Shown: in pieces, positions 41,742-52,647 of the stretch
Layout of the letters: every line of letters starts with the position of its first letter
Numbering within the stretch: position 1 is the first letter of the stretch
Assembly (NCBI GenBank): GCA_049282265.1
Contig: JBAPTR010000156.1
Coordinates: 1 to 62,248 of the forward strand
Length of the DNA: 62,248 nt
Source of the DNA: CAYUCJ01 sp049282265
GTDB lineage: Bacteria; Desulfobacterota; DSM-4660; Desulfatiglandales; Desulfatiglandaceae
Direction of reading: 5' to 3'
Notes under the pieces: generated by a model
The model's database searches: none
Told to the model about the DNA's origin: nothing
The model's input: the letters and a program-made list of their open reading frames with translations, nothing else
Program-made: the position numbers and the translations under genes

Positions 41742-42622
41742 ACTATCTATCCGGATTTGTGGGAATTATCGGGCCTCCCAATGTGGGAAAATCCACTCTC
41801 CTGAATCGGATCATGGGCACCAAGATGTCCATTGTCTCGCCCAAGCCCCAGACTACGCGCAACAGGATCCTTGGGATTTATCATGGGGAGGGTTTCCAGA
41901 TGATATTCATGGACACGCCCGGGATCCACAAGACCCAGACACCTCTGCACATGAGTATGGTGGAATCGGCGCGCTCCGCATTTCAGGAAGTGGATGTCCT
42001 GCTCCTGATGGCGGATCTGACCAACCCTGATTCCCAGGAGATCTCCTCCCTCGTGACGGACATGCGGCAGGCCGGGAAACCCATTTTTCTCCTTATCAAC
42101 AAGATCGACAGGGGTCGAAGGGACGCACTTCTTCCCATCATGGATAGATTCAGCAAGGTGCATTCGTTTGAAGGAATATTTCCTATTTCCGCCTTGAATG
42201 GAGATGGCGTGGCGGAGTTGCTGGAGTCGTTGAAATCGCAACTCACACCGGGGCCGCAGTTTTTTCCGCCGGACATGGACACCGATCAGCCCGAGACATT
42301 CCTGATCTCGGAGATTGTCAGGGAGAAAATATTTCTGTATACGAGGAATGAATTGCCATACGCTTCAGCCGTGACCGTAGAGGGGATGGAGGAGATCCCT
42401 GAAAAAAACCTGCTGAAGATCTTTGCCCTCGTGCATGTGGAAACTCCTCCCCAAAAAGGCATCCTGGTGGGGAAACAGGGTAATATGGTCAAGAAAATAG
42501 GTCAGGCCGCAAGGTTCGAGCTTGAAAGGCGTTTCAATACCAAGGTCTATCTGAAACTGACCGTAAGGGTGGAGAGGCACTGGAGCAAGGATACAAGGGC
42601 ACTGAGACGTCTGGGCTATTGA
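41738..42622 (+). CDS. era: GTPase Era
   Basis: The 294-residue GTPase acts in 16S rRNA 3'-end maturation and 30S assembly. It has the G1 motif GPPNVGKSTLLNRI, the G2 region SPKPQTTRNRILGI, G3 DTPGIH, G4 NKID, and a C-terminal KH domain with LVGKQGNMVKKIGQAARFEL. The start overlaps the radical SAM gene. This is the last gene of the rnc operon. Confidence 0.95.
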   Translation: MNYLSGFVGIIGPPNVGKSTLLNRIMGTKMSIVSPKPQTTRNRILGIYHGEGFQMIFMDTPGIHKTQTPLHMSMVESARSAFQEVDVLLLMADLTNPDSQEISSLVTDMRQAGKPIFLLINKIDRGRRDALLPIMDRFSKVHSFEGIFPISALNGDGVAELLESLKSQLTPGPQFFPPDMDTDQPETFLISEIVREKIFLYTRNELPYASAVTVEGMEEIPEKNLLKIFALVHVETPPQKGILVGKQGNMVKKIGQAARFELERRFNTKVYLKLTVRVERHWSKDTRALRRLGY

Positions 42623-42972
42623 CGGAGAAAACAACGTGGTTCCTGACCCTTGAGGCCCTCACGCTTGAACAAAAGCCTTGAACTTCAAAAAAAATCAGCC
42701 GCTGGGTGGGCGGCTGATTTGCTTAGGAGGAAAGAGTCGTATTCGCTCTTTGCCTTCTACTACTGCAAAACGCTTGCCAAATACAGGAAACCATGCAATT
42801 TATTGTATAACATATTGAAATATATTAACAAAATAGTTATCGGGCACTTGGTTTGCTCAGACCCGGAAACGGCGATTTGTTACGGATTTGTAACAGAAAT
42901 CCGGGCCAATGAGGGTCTGGCCGTATAATATGTTGAATTTAATAGGAAAAGGTCTGTTACAGAAATTCAACA
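42623..42972. other. Convergent intergenic region between era and the sigma-54 activator gene
   Basis: It holds the terminator at 42687-42720. Two other inverted repeats are present: TGTTAC-N6-GTAACA (around 42878-42895) and TGTTGAATTT/AAATTCAACA (42931-42940 and 42963-42972). No gene was recognised. Confidence 0.45.
42687..42720 (-). terminator. Rho-independent terminator of the two-component operon
   Basis: AAATCAGCCGC (42692-42702) pairs perfectly with GCGGCTGATTT (42710-42720). On the minus strand the stem is followed by eight T (plus-strand A at 42687-42694). It fits the end of the leftward operon whose last gene stops at 42973. Confidence 0.7.
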
Positions 42973-44340
<1,368 letters not shown>

Positions 44341-44343
44341 AGG

Positions 44344-45801
44344 TTATGACCTCTTGGAAGGCGACGCAGATGGAACCCTGGGTAACTTGACAATGACAAT
44401 AGTTCCGAGGTTCCCCTTGCTCTTGATCGTAATTTGTCCTTCGTGCCCCTCGATGATCTTCTTCACAATGGAGAGGCCCAGGCCGCTTCCCCTGTCTTTA
44501 GTGGTAAAAAAGGGATTGAAGATATTCTTGATATGGTCCTCGGGAATGCCGTACCCTGTATCTTCAATTTCGGCAAAGAAATGGGCCTTCTCTTCTCCGA
44601 TCCTCACATCCAGGCTACCCCCACCCTCCATGGATTGAATAGCATTTATAAAGATGTTGAGAAAGGCCCTGTAGAGCATTTCAGGGTCGGCCATGATCCT
44701 GAAAGATCGGCCTCTTATGTTATCGCGAACCGTTACGCCGACTCTTTTGAACTCCGGTTCCAGGAACGAGAGGTTTCGCAGGACAATTTCTTCCAGCAGG
44801 CATTCCTTGAGCACCGGTTTCCGGGGCCTGGCAAAATCAAGGAATTCGGTGACGATATTGTTCAAACGGCTGGATTCCTCGGTGATAACCGCCGACAGTT
44901 TCTTCTGTGATGCGTCAGCTTGGGGCATTTCACCCAACAGCTCCGCAGTGCTTCGAATGATCCCCAGGGGATTTCTGATTTCGTGCGAGACCCCGGCTAC
45001 CATTTGCCCAAGAGCTGCCAGGCGTTCAGCCTGGTTCAACTGTTCTTCCAGTTCCCGCTGCTGCCTCGCCCTTTCATCAATGATTTTTTCCGCCTTGTGC
45101 ACGATAAAGAGCAAAGCGAAGAAAATAAGCGCCATAATACCGGCTGAAAGGCCCAGAATGGTATACTGGAATCTTGCGATGGATCTATACTCGTCCGTCA
45201 GGTCTTGAATCAGTTCAAAGGCCCCGAGAATAAGGGCGGGTTTTTCGGCATAATAAACCTCGCCCCTGAAAGGGATGTAGGTCCGCAGCTTCTTCTCTCC
45301 CCCCAATTCAATGCCCAGGCCCAAGAAATCTTTTCCCACGGAAAGGAGGCCTGAAGAATGTTCTCCCTTTATCGCCTTGTAATAGCCCATGGTCTTTTGA
45401 GCTTTCTTGCCCACGAGTCGGGGGTCGGTACTGTAGGCGATGACGCCTTTTCCGATGTCATAGATGTTGACGAGATCGATCTTGAAGCTGTGAATCGTAT
45501 TCTTGACTATGCGATCCATGAGTGCCCTCTGGCTGGGATCGCGAAGCATGATTCCGCCATAGCGGCTGCTGACAGGTATGACAAAATTCTGGAAGACCTG
45601 GTGGTTGAGATTTTCGCCCAGCAGAAAGGCGTAGTTCTCATAGCTCTTCATGAGGATATCTTTGGCCTTTTGGGAGATGATCACGGAAAAGGGAAAACTA
45701 AACAGGATGAGGATGAAAAAACTGGCATAGGCAAAAAATTTGACCAGCCTGAATTGACTCTGCTTGATGGGGACATCCTGAATGGGCAAATTCACGTTCA
45801 A
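44344..45801 (-). CDS. Membrane sensor histidine kinase
   Basis: The 485-residue kinase has two membrane segments (about 20-44 and 212-235) around a periplasmic sensor domain. A coiled-coil linker leads to the HisKA site VAGVSHEIRNPLGII with His273 and a HATPase domain ending FTTKDRGSGLGLSIVKKIIE. It should phosphorylate the NtrC-type regulator. Its start overlaps the stop of the threonine dehydratase gene by ATGA. The signal is unknown; the layout recalls ZraS and AtoS kinases. Confidence 0.92.
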   Translation of the reverse strand: MNVNLPIQDVPIKQSQFRLVKFFAYASFFILILFSFPFSVIISQKAKDILMKSYENYAFLLGENLNHQVFQNFVIPVSSRYGGIMLRDPSQRALMDRIVKNTIHSFKIDLVNIYDIGKGVIAYSTDPRLVGKKAQKTMGYYKAIKGEHSSGLLSVGKDFLGLGIELGGEKKLRTYIPFRGEVYYAEKPALILGAFELIQDLTDEYRSIARFQYTILGLSAGIMALIFFALLFIVHKAEKIIDERARQQRELEEQLNQAERLAALGQMVAGVSHEIRNPLGIIRSTAELLGEMPQADASQKKLSAVITEESSRLNNIVTEFLDFARPRKPVLKECLLEEIVLRNLSFLEPEFKRVGVTVRDNIRGRSFRIMADPEMLYRAFLNIFINAIQSMEGGGSLDVRIGEEKAHFFAEIEDTGYGIPEDHIKNIFNPFFTTKDRGSGLGLSIVKKIIEGHEGQITIKSKGNLGTIVIVKLPRVPSASPSKRS

Positions 45802-46769
45802 GCGACCTTTCGGTTCCTGTCCCAGGGAAGATCGGCCAGGTCCACGTTCCCCCCTGAAAGGATAAGGCCTATTCTTTTCCCTGACGACGCCACACCATGG
45901 TTCAGGAGGATACCAAGGGCTACGGCAGACGAGGGCTCAACAATAATTTTCATCCTTTCCCAGATGTAGCGCATGGTGCTGACAATGCCTTTTTCACTCA
46001 CCGTAACGATATCCTCGACCAGTTCCTGAATGATGGGAAAGGTCAGGTCTCCAAGAGAGGTGAGTAGGCCATCGGCGATGGTATCCGGATGGTCGGATGG
46101 AATGATCCTGCCGGCCTGGAGAGAGCGAAAGGCATCATCTGCCTGCTCCGGCTCAGCGCCGAAAACTTGGGTATTTGGGGAGACGGCCGATACGGCAATC
46201 GCCGTCCCACTGAGCAGGCCGCCCCCGCCCACGGGGGCGATCACCATGTCCAGATCGGGTATTTCCTCACACAACTCCAAGGCGGCTGTGCCCTGACCTG
46301 AAATAACGCGATAGTCATTGTAGGGGTGAATAAAGGTTGCCCTTGTGCGATCAACTACCCCGGCCAGGCCTTCTTCGCGGGCCTTTAAGGAAGGCAGGCA
46401 TGGCGTGATTTCCGCCCCGTATCCTGCTACAGCTTTTCTTTTTACATCCGGGGCGTTGTCAGGCATGACCACATAGGCCTTGATTCCACGCCATCGGGCG
46501 GCCAGGGCAATGGCAGCCGCGTGATTTCCGGAAGAGTGGGTGGCCACGCCGGTTGATGCCTCTTGGTCGTCGAGAGAAAAGACGGCATTTGTCGCTCCCC
46601 GGATCTTAAAGGCACCCCCTTTCTGAAGGTTTTCACACTTGAAAAAGAGTTCCGCCCCCAGGAGATCATTCAATGTGCTGCAACGGAGGACAGGAGTGTG
46701 GTGAACGAAAGGTCTGATACGTTCAGCGGCCCCTCGAATTTCTTCAATAGTAGGTCTTGTGGTCAACAT
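45798..46769 (-). CDS. Threonine/serine dehydratase (PLP, fold type II)
   Basis: The 323-residue enzyme has Lys55 in GGAFKIRGATNA, SSGNHAAAIALAA and the phosphate loop APVGGGGLLSGTA. It is the short form without the regulatory ACT domain, as in catabolic threonine dehydratase or serine racemase. It would release 2-oxobutyrate and ammonia from threonine, or pyruvate from serine. It is coupled to the histidine kinase gene. As cimA is present, it is not needed for isoleucine. Confidence 0.88.
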   Translation of the reverse strand: MLTTRPTIEEIRGAAERIRPFVHHTPVLRCSTLNDLLGAELFFKCENLQKGGAFKIRGATNAVFSLDDQEASTGVATHSSGNHAAAIALAARWRGIKAYVVMPDNAPDVKRKAVAGYGAEITPCLPSLKAREEGLAGVVDRTRATFIHPYNDYRVISGQGTAALELCEEIPDLDMVIAPVGGGGLLSGTAIAVSAVSPNTQVFGAEPEQADDAFRSLQAGRIIPSDHPDTIADGLLTSLGDLTFPIIQELVEDIVTVSEKGIVSTMRYIWERMKIIVEPSSAVALGILLNHGVASSGKRIGLILSGGNVDLADLPWDRNRKVA

Positions 46770-46788
46770 AGTCTCTTGCCCTAAAGGA

Positions 46789-47289
46789 TCATTTAACGGA
46801 AATCACCCTTCCGTCCGTCATCTTCTGCAGGTCTCCAGGGGCCAGCTTGAAAACCGCGTTGGGCGTTCCTGCGGCCGCCCAGATCTCCTCATACTGCAAC
46901 AGGTCTTCATCGATGAAGGTAACCGGTGCTTCCGCATGGCCCAGGGGAGGGACACCGCCGATGGCGTAACCGGTTCTTTCCTTAACGAAATCGGCATCCG
47001 CTTTCAGGAGGGGTTCGGAAATAATGTCGCTGATCTGCTTTTCGTTTACCCGGTTTGGGCCGCTGGCAACAACCAAGATGGAATGATTGGTTCTTCCACC
47101 CCTGAAGACAATGGACTTGGCGATTTGTTCCACTCGGCATCCAACTGCGCGGGCCGCGTCCCTGGCGCTTCGGGTCGTTTCCTTCAGTTCAACGACCTCG
47201 TTGTTAAATCCAAGGGCCTTAAGGGTGCCCTGGAATTTTCTTGCACTTGCACGGAGTTCTTCCTGCATCCTGTTTACTCCCGCCGACAA
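46789..47289 (-). CDS. YbaK/EbsC-family aminoacyl-tRNA deacylase
   Basis: The 166-residue protein has the YbaK fold: CRVEQIAKSIVFRGG with the conserved Lys, VNEKQISDIISEPLLKADAD and GYAIGGVPPLGHAEAPVTFI. Family members hydrolyse mischarged tRNA, such as Cys-tRNA(Pro). The subtype (YbaK, ProX-like or other) is not decided. It is 19 bases upstream of the dehydratase gene in the same direction. Confidence 0.85.
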   Translation of the reverse strand: MSAGVNRMQEELRASARKFQGTLKALGFNNEVVELKETTRSARDAARAVGCRVEQIAKSIVFRGGRTNHSILVVASGPNRVNEKQISDIISEPLLKADADFVKERTGYAIGGVPPLGHAEAPVTFIDEDLLQYEEIWAAAGTPNAVFKLAPGDLQKMTDGRVISVK

Positions 47290-47339
47290 TAATCTGCTTA
47301 GTCACGAAGAGAGATGGCCCGGCACATCCAGCCATTTCC

Positions 47340-47654
47340 CTATTCTTTTATTTTCAGCAGGTTGTGCACCTCCCTTACGCCAATGACGGAGCGGGACAAC
47401 AGACTGGCTCTATCCTTGATCTTGACGGAATTCACGGCGCCGTTCAGCGTCACCTCCCCTTCGAAAGTATTCACGGATATGGCGAAACCGCTCAGAATGG
47501 AATCGTGGAGGAGTTTCGCCTTCACCTTGGTAGTGATGGTAGCGTCATCCACCACTTGTCCGGCGGTCCGGCCGGCCGGGGTCTGGCATGCATACATGGC
47601 GAGAATAAGACAGGCAAACACGGAAAAAACCAAGATTCTTCTAAGTCTGTTCAT
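47340..47654 (-). CDS. BON-domain envelope lipoprotein
   Basis: The 104-residue protein has a basic start, a hydrophobic segment and Cys23 (ACLILAMYACQTP), a plausible but not perfect lipobox. One BON domain follows (DATITTKVKAKLLHDSILSG, VNTFEGEVTLNGAVNSVKIK). BON domains bind phospholipid or link envelope layers, as in OsmY and Kbp. It leads the leftward group or is independent; AGGAGG stands before its start. Confidence 0.78.
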   Translation of the reverse strand: MNRLRRILVFSVFACLILAMYACQTPAGRTAGQVVDDATITTKVKAKLLHDSILSGFAISVNTFEGEVTLNGAVNSVKIKDRASLLSRSVIGVREVHNLLKIKE

Positions 47655-48258
47655 TTTTTACCTCCTGATGATTACTGAAGTCATTGAGACATTTCTAAAC
47701 AGATAGGGATTCCTCGTCAAGGAATCTTTTTGCATAAAGGCTATTTCCTCGAGGAGCGGAGAAGCGTTTCCTAGATCAGGGATGTTATTGGACCTGGCAA
47801 AGACGGCACCATAGGAAAAAGGCGCCTAGGGCTGTGGGCATGAGTATCAGTCCAATTCGCCCCTTCTATCATATACAACCTCACCGTCAACGCAGTTCAA
47901 ATCAACCATATCTGTTTTCCAGGTGGTTTTCGCTGAACATGCAATATTGAATCAATTCTATGGTGGCAAGGTCATGGGGTCAATGAAAAAGCCTGCGGTT
48001 TTTCAAACAACATCATGTGCACGGAACTGATATCTGAAGGCCCTTTCGCATTTCGATGATACGGAAAACCGAAACCGTGAAAACAAGAAATGGTTTGACA
48101 GAATATTGGTGCAATGTTACTAAAAGCTTTCAAAATGTGGAGATATCGAGGCCTTGGTTGGTTTCCCTGGAAAGGCCACGCGATATCTGTTTTCCCTGTG
48201 AGTTGTCCTTGGGGTCTTGTTCATCAACCGAAACAACAGAAAACAAGGGGAGGAAAAA
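47655..48258. other. Divergent intergenic region before the TRAP operon
   Basis: About 600 bases. They hold a promoter at 48095-48123 and a small hairpin near 47978-47999 (GCC-TGC-GGT with flanking A and T). No gene was recognised. Confidence 0.45.
48095..48123 (+). promoter_or_regulatory. Promoter of the TRAP operon
   Basis: TTGACA at 48095-48100, a 17-base spacer and TACTAA at 48118-48123. It lies 136 bases before dctP. Confidence 0.5.
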
Positions 48259-49347
48259 ATGAAGAGATGTGTTCTGGTTTTGATTCTGCTGTTGACCGTA
48301 TTTGCCCTCACGACAAGCGCTTCAGCAAAGGTAATCATAAAGCTGGCAAACGCCGGTCCGGACAATCCGGATAACCGCTCGGTAAAGGCCATCGCGATAT
48401 TCAAACATAATGTGGAAAAGAGGACCAATGGCGCAATTGAAGTCAGACCGTATCATGCCAGAAAGCTGGGTGATGAACGGGAAATGATGGAAGGCGCCCG
48501 TATGGGAAGTATTGAGATGATTTTTGTCTCTTCTGGGCCGATCCCGGGTTTTTTCCCTCCTGTTATGGTGTTCGATATCCCCTACATGTTCAGTAGCGCC
48601 CCGGCCGCATGGGAATTTTTTGAAAGCGACTTTGGAAAAAAATTTCAAAAGAGCTTTCTGCAGAAAACCGGAGTGCGGTGCCTTGGCATTACTGAAAACG
48701 GGTATCGCCACTTTACGAACAATAAACGGCCCATAAGAGTCCCCTCCGATATGAAAGGGCTGAAGATAAGAACCATGCAGAATCCTGCCCATATGGCCAT
48801 GGTCAAGGCTCTTGGTGCTGATCCCACACCCATTCCCTTTGGTGAACTTTACATGGCGTTGCAGCAGGGTGTGGTTGACGGCATGGAATGCCCCAGTGTC
48901 CTCATCAATGACATGAAATTTTACGAAGTCCAGAACCAGATGATCCTGGATGGGCATCTGTACAATCCCCTTTTCATCATGGCAAACAACAAGTGGTTTA
49001 CTACAAAGTTGACCAAGGAGCAGCAGAAGATCATTGGTGAGGAAGCACTCCTCCTGGCCCATGTGCACGATGGATTCAGCCAGCAGGCAAATAGGGAATG
49101 CGAGGGCAAACTGCGCTCTCATGGCATGAATATTTACAAACCCACGCAGGAGCAATTGGCCCAATTCAGGGAAATTGCCCAGCCGGCTGGTCTGAAATTT
49201 ATTCGGAAAAAGGTCGGCAATGAGTGGGTGGATGAGGCCATGGCAGCCTCAAAAAGGGCTGAAGAAAAAGTGGGAAGCCGGGCTGACGCCATTATTGAGC
49301 AACATATAAAGATGGCCAACGACCTGTATAATAAAATGAAAAAATAG
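48259..49347 (+). CDS. dctP: TRAP transporter solute-binding protein (DctP)
   Basis: From ATG 48259 (GAGGAAAA upstream) this is a 362-residue periplasmic binding protein. The signal peptide MKRCVLVLILLLTVFALTTS ends at ASA. The DctP fold is shown by GPIPGFFPPVMVFDIPYMFS, KTGVRCLGITENGYRHFTN, MKGLKIRTMQNPAHMAMVKA and LYMALQQGVVDGMECPSV, with the Arg that binds a carboxylate. The substrate is an organic or amino acid anion. A strong hairpin separates it from dctQ. Confidence 0.93.
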   Translation: MKRCVLVLILLLTVFALTTSASAKVIIKLANAGPDNPDNRSVKAIAIFKHNVEKRTNGAIEVRPYHARKLGDEREMMEGARMGSIEMIFVSSGPIPGFFPPVMVFDIPYMFSSAPAAWEFFESDFGKKFQKSFLQKTGVRCLGITENGYRHFTNNKRPIRVPSDMKGLKIRTMQNPAHMAMVKALGADPTPIPFGELYMALQQGVVDGMECPSVLINDMKFYEVQNQMILDGHLYNPLFIMANNKWFTTKLTKEQQKIIGEEALLLAHVHDGFSQQANRECEGKLRSHGMNIYKPTQEQLAQFREIAQPAGLKFIRKKVGNEWVDEAMAASKRAEEKVGSRADAIIEQHIKMANDLYNKMKK

Positions 49348-49370
49348 TCGTCGCATTGCATTTCTCCTAA

Positions 49371-49412
49371 TGGCCAAACAGATCATTTTCATGATTGTGA
49401 TCCGTTTGGCCA
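49371..49412 (+). terminator. Intercistronic hairpin between dctP and dctQ
   Basis: TGGCCAAACAGATCA (49371-49385) pairs with TGATCCGTTTGGCCA (49398-49412) with one mismatch around a 12-base loop. No T run follows. Such hairpins after binding-protein genes stabilise the upstream message and give excess binding protein. Confidence 0.6.
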
Positions 49413-49424
49413 ATTTGTGTTCCC

Positions 49425-49976
49425 ATGAAATCTGTTTCTTACTTTTTTAATAGAGTTGCATCAATGCAGATTCGATTTTGCTCCTGGGGCATGGTGATCA
49501 CAGGGATCGCCATGACTATCATCATCTTGATCCAGATTTTTTTCCGTTTCGTGATCTACAAACCCGTCCCCTGGAGTGAGGAGGCTGCCCGTTATTTGAT
49601 GATCTGGCTTGGAATGATGGGGAGTGTTGTGGCCTTGAGAAAGGGAAGACATATCGGTGTAACGGCACTGGTGGATGCCCTCCCTGTGCGGATTTCCAGG
49701 GTCCTGATTTGCGTGGTCCGTCTAAGCATGATCGGTTTTATGGGGATTATCGCCTGGGAAGGAGTTGGACTGGCCATTTTCAATTATCCCCAATTATCAG
49801 CCGCCATGGAAATTACCATGATGATCCCCTACATGGCTGTCCCTGTCGGCGCCATCATGATGACAGTGGACCTCATCGCGGAAATTTTGCATGAACTCTT
49901 TCCAACTCCCGTGGGTGAAAGAATGAGACTGGCATCTGCCGTCCTTGATTTAGGGAAACATGAAACACCGTCCTAG
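49425..49976 (+). CDS. dctQ: TRAP transporter small permease (DctQ)
   Basis: The 183-residue protein has four membrane segments, including ITGIAMTIIILIQIFFRFVI, followed by PVPWSEEAARYLMIWLGMMG, the DctQ signature. It forms the permease with DctM. It follows dctP after the hairpin and precedes dctM by 23 bases. Confidence 0.9.
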   Translation: MKSVSYFFNRVASMQIRFCSWGMVITGIAMTIIILIQIFFRFVIYKPVPWSEEAARYLMIWLGMMGSVVALRKGRHIGVTALVDALPVRISRVLICVVRLSMIGFMGIIAWEGVGLAIFNYPQLSAAMEITMMIPYMAVPVGAIMMTVDLIAEILHELFPTPVGERMRLASAVLDLGKHETPS

Positions 49977-49999
49977 ATTTTCATAAGGAACCCCGGACA

Positions 50000-51280
50000 T
50001 TGGCCTCTCTACTGGCAGTAGTGTTCCTCATAACCCTTGCGTTTGGCTTTCCAGTGGCCATCTGCCTGGGGCTGACATCTCTTGTGGCTCTTTGGTCAAA
50101 AGGGGTGATGCTCAGCGTAATGGCCCAAAGAATTTTTACGGGTATTGATTCATTCCCGTTGATGGCCGTGCCCTTCTTCGTGCTGGCAGGGGAACTCATG
50201 AACCGGGGAGGGACGACCCGCCGGCTCATCGATTTTGCGAACGTACTGGTTGGCCGGATACCGGGTGGACTTGCACATACAAATATAGTCGCTTCCATGT
50301 TCTTCGGAGGCATCAGTGGATCGGCTGTGGCAGATGCTGCGGCAATGGGCACGATACTGGTCCCGGGAATGGTGAGCAAAGGGTTTGAGCCCGGTTTCAG
50401 CGCGGCGGTAACAGCTGCCTCCTCAACCGTAGGGCCTATCATTCCACCGTCCATTTTCATGGTCATTATGGGGGTCACCACCGGTCTCTCCATAGGCGGT
50501 CTTTTTGCCGCCGGAATCGTGCCGGGGTTGCTTTTGGGTTTTTCCATGATGGCGCTCAGCTATTTCATGGCCCTTCGTTACCATTATCCCCGCGAAAACA
50601 TTCCTTTTAATTTCAAGACCATAGGAAAAGCATTTCTTTCCGCCGGGCCGGCGCTCCTGGCACCGGTGATCATTCTCGGAGGAATCCTGGGAGGGGTCTT
50701 CACGGCAACTGAAGCTGCGGCCGTTGCTGTGTTCTACGCCTTTATTCTTGGTGTCTTTGTCTATCGTGAACTCTCTCTAAGGGATATGATCGATGTCTTT
50801 GTGCAGAGCGGCACCACAACAGCAGTTTTGCTGCTCATTATCGGCATGGCGAACATATTCGCGTGGGTGCTTACCGCTGAACAGATTCCAAGCCATATAG
50901 CCCAGGCGATGCTCTCGGTTACGGAAAACCGCTATTTAATCCTCCTGTTGATGAATATCTTCCTGCTTTTTATCGGAATGTTTTTGGAGGGTGGAGCTGC
51001 GATTATTATCCTTGCGCCGACACTCCTGGCGGTTGCCAAGGCGGTCGGCATCGTCCCTCTCCACTTCGGGTTCGTCATGGTCCTGAATATCGTGGTGGGA
51101 TTGCTTACCCCACCCCTGGGTGTCTGCCTCTTTGTGGTAGCCGGGGTGACCGGAGTGGATTTCACCACTATTATTCGTTCCGTCCTGCCGTTCCTGGCCC
51201 TGGAGATCGGAGTCCTGTTGCTGGTAACCTATTTTCCCGGGTTGATTCTGTATATTCCAAGATTATTAGGGTATATGTAA
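50000..51280 (+). CDS. dctM: TRAP transporter large permease (DctM)
   Basis: The 426-residue, roughly 12-segment permease begins at TTG 50000 with AAGGA upstream. It has AVPFFVLAGELMNRGGTTRR, FFGGISGSAVADAAAMGTIL, AVTAASSTVGPIIPPSI and LLTPPLGVCLFVVAGVTG, all typical DctM re-entrant and scoop-loop motifs. It catalyses sodium-driven uptake of the ligand carried by DctP. The aminotransferase starts 9 bases after the stop. Confidence 0.92.
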   Translation: MASLLAVVFLITLAFGFPVAICLGLTSLVALWSKGVMLSVMAQRIFTGIDSFPLMAVPFFVLAGELMNRGGTTRRLIDFANVLVGRIPGGLAHTNIVASMFFGGISGSAVADAAAMGTILVPGMVSKGFEPGFSAAVTAASSTVGPIIPPSIFMVIMGVTTGLSIGGLFAAGIVPGLLLGFSMMALSYFMALRYHYPRENIPFNFKTIGKAFLSAGPALLAPVIILGGILGGVFTATEAAAVAVFYAFILGVFVYRELSLRDMIDVFVQSGTTTAVLLLIIGMANIFAWVLTAEQIPSHIAQAMLSVTENRYLILLLMNIFLLFIGMFLEGGAAIIILAPTLLAVAKAVGIVPLHFGFVMVLNIVVGLLTPPLGVCLFVVAGVTGVDFTTIIRSVLPFLALEIGVLLLVTYFPGLILYIPRLLGYM

Positions 51281-51289
51281 GAAGACGTT

Positions 51290-52462
51290 ATGAAACATAA
51301 TATTTCCAGGAGTGTTCGTGAAATAGTCCCGTCCGTCATCAGGGAAATGTCTCTGCGGGCGGAAGCATATAACAATGTGATTTCGCTTGGCATCGGCGAG
51401 CCGGATTTCGATACTCCTCCCGAAATATGTCGAGCGGCATTGGGAGACGCCTTGGATGGGTGCACACACTACACGCCTTCCCGGGGAGACCGGCATCTTG
51501 TAGAAGCATTGCTGAAATATATCAAAGATGCCAGAGGTATTGAATTAAGTCCCATACAGTTGTGCGTAACACATGGTGGCATGGGGGCACTCATTGCAGG
51601 ATTGCGCGCCATTCTGGACCCCGGCGAAGAAGTGATTGTCATTGAACCTCACTTTCCTTCCTACGAGGCGCAGGTTGTCTTTGCCGGGGGAAGGCCTGTT
51701 CTTGTGCCCACGAGCTTTCAGGATCGATTCATTGTAAGACCGGAAAGGGTGGCCCAGGCCCTTGGCCCGAAAACGAAGGCAATGATCATTAATTCTCCCA
51801 ACAATCCAACCGGTTGTATTATCCCTGGGGATGTTCTCGATGAATTGGCCGGCATAGCTGTAGAAAACGATCTGGTTGTGATTTCTGATGAAGTCTATGA
51901 CCGCCTTACTTTCGAAGGACCCTTTGAATCAATCTATGTCCGGCCGGGGATGGCAGAAAGGACCATGGTTGTCAATTCATTCTCTAAAGCCTTTGCCATG
52001 ACCGGTTGGCGCATCGGGTACTGCTATGGCCCGGAATGGCTTATGGATGAAGTGGCAAAGGTGGCAACCTATTTTACCAGTTGTCCCAGCAATGTGGGCC
52101 AACGTGCGGCTCTCGCGTCCCTAAGAGCGGACAGAGAACAATTTGAAAAGATGGCACAGGAATTCAAAGACCGGTGCGCTCTCGCCTACAGGCGTCTCAA
52201 AGAGATGCCGGGTGTCCGGGTGTACCCCTCGGCTGGTTCGTTTTATATTTTTCCGGATTTTGCGGAGATTACAAGCGATAGCAGACAATTTGCCCTGCAC
52301 TTGCTCGACCGGGAACAAGTGGTAGTGATACCCGGCAGTGCGTTTGGACCTTCAGGAAAGACATGTATCCGTATTTCATGCACGGTTGACAAGGATCTAC
52401 TTACAGAGGCCCTGGATCGAATTGAACGGTTTGTCCGCGGATATGGGGAGAGGATTTCCTAA
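51290..52462 (+). CDS. Class I/II PLP aminotransferase
   Basis: The 390-residue enzyme has SPNNPTGCIIPGDVL, ISDEVYDRLTF and the PLP Lys233 in NSFSKAFAMTGWRIGY. It belongs to the aspartate/aromatic/branched-chain aminotransferase group AAT-I. The substrate cannot be read. It sits 9 bases behind dctM, so it is co-expressed with the transporter and probably acts on the imported amino or keto acid, for growth or nitrogen supply. Confidence 0.88.
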   Translation: MKHNISRSVREIVPSVIREMSLRAEAYNNVISLGIGEPDFDTPPEICRAALGDALDGCTHYTPSRGDRHLVEALLKYIKDARGIELSPIQLCVTHGGMGALIAGLRAILDPGEEVIVIEPHFPSYEAQVVFAGGRPVLVPTSFQDRFIVRPERVAQALGPKTKAMIINSPNNPTGCIIPGDVLDELAGIAVENDLVVISDEVYDRLTFEGPFESIYVRPGMAERTMVVNSFSKAFAMTGWRIGYCYGPEWLMDEVAKVATYFTSCPSNVGQRAALASLRADREQFEKMAQEFKDRCALAYRRLKEMPGVRVYPSAGSFYIFPDFAEITSDSRQFALHLLDREQVVVIPGSAFGPSGKTCIRISCTVDKDLLTEALDRIERFVRGYGERIS

Positions 52463-52647
52463 ATGGACAAAGCAACGCGGCAGGCATTGATGGTATCGGC
52501 ATGACCAAGACCAAAGATCTGCCGCTGGAACGCTATCGGACTGCCCTGAAGACCATGCGCTGTCTTCTTTTCCCTTGACTTGAAAAATCTTTTGTCGTCT
52601 CATAATATGCAAATATTTTCTTATACGATATAGGGGAAAAATAAAAA

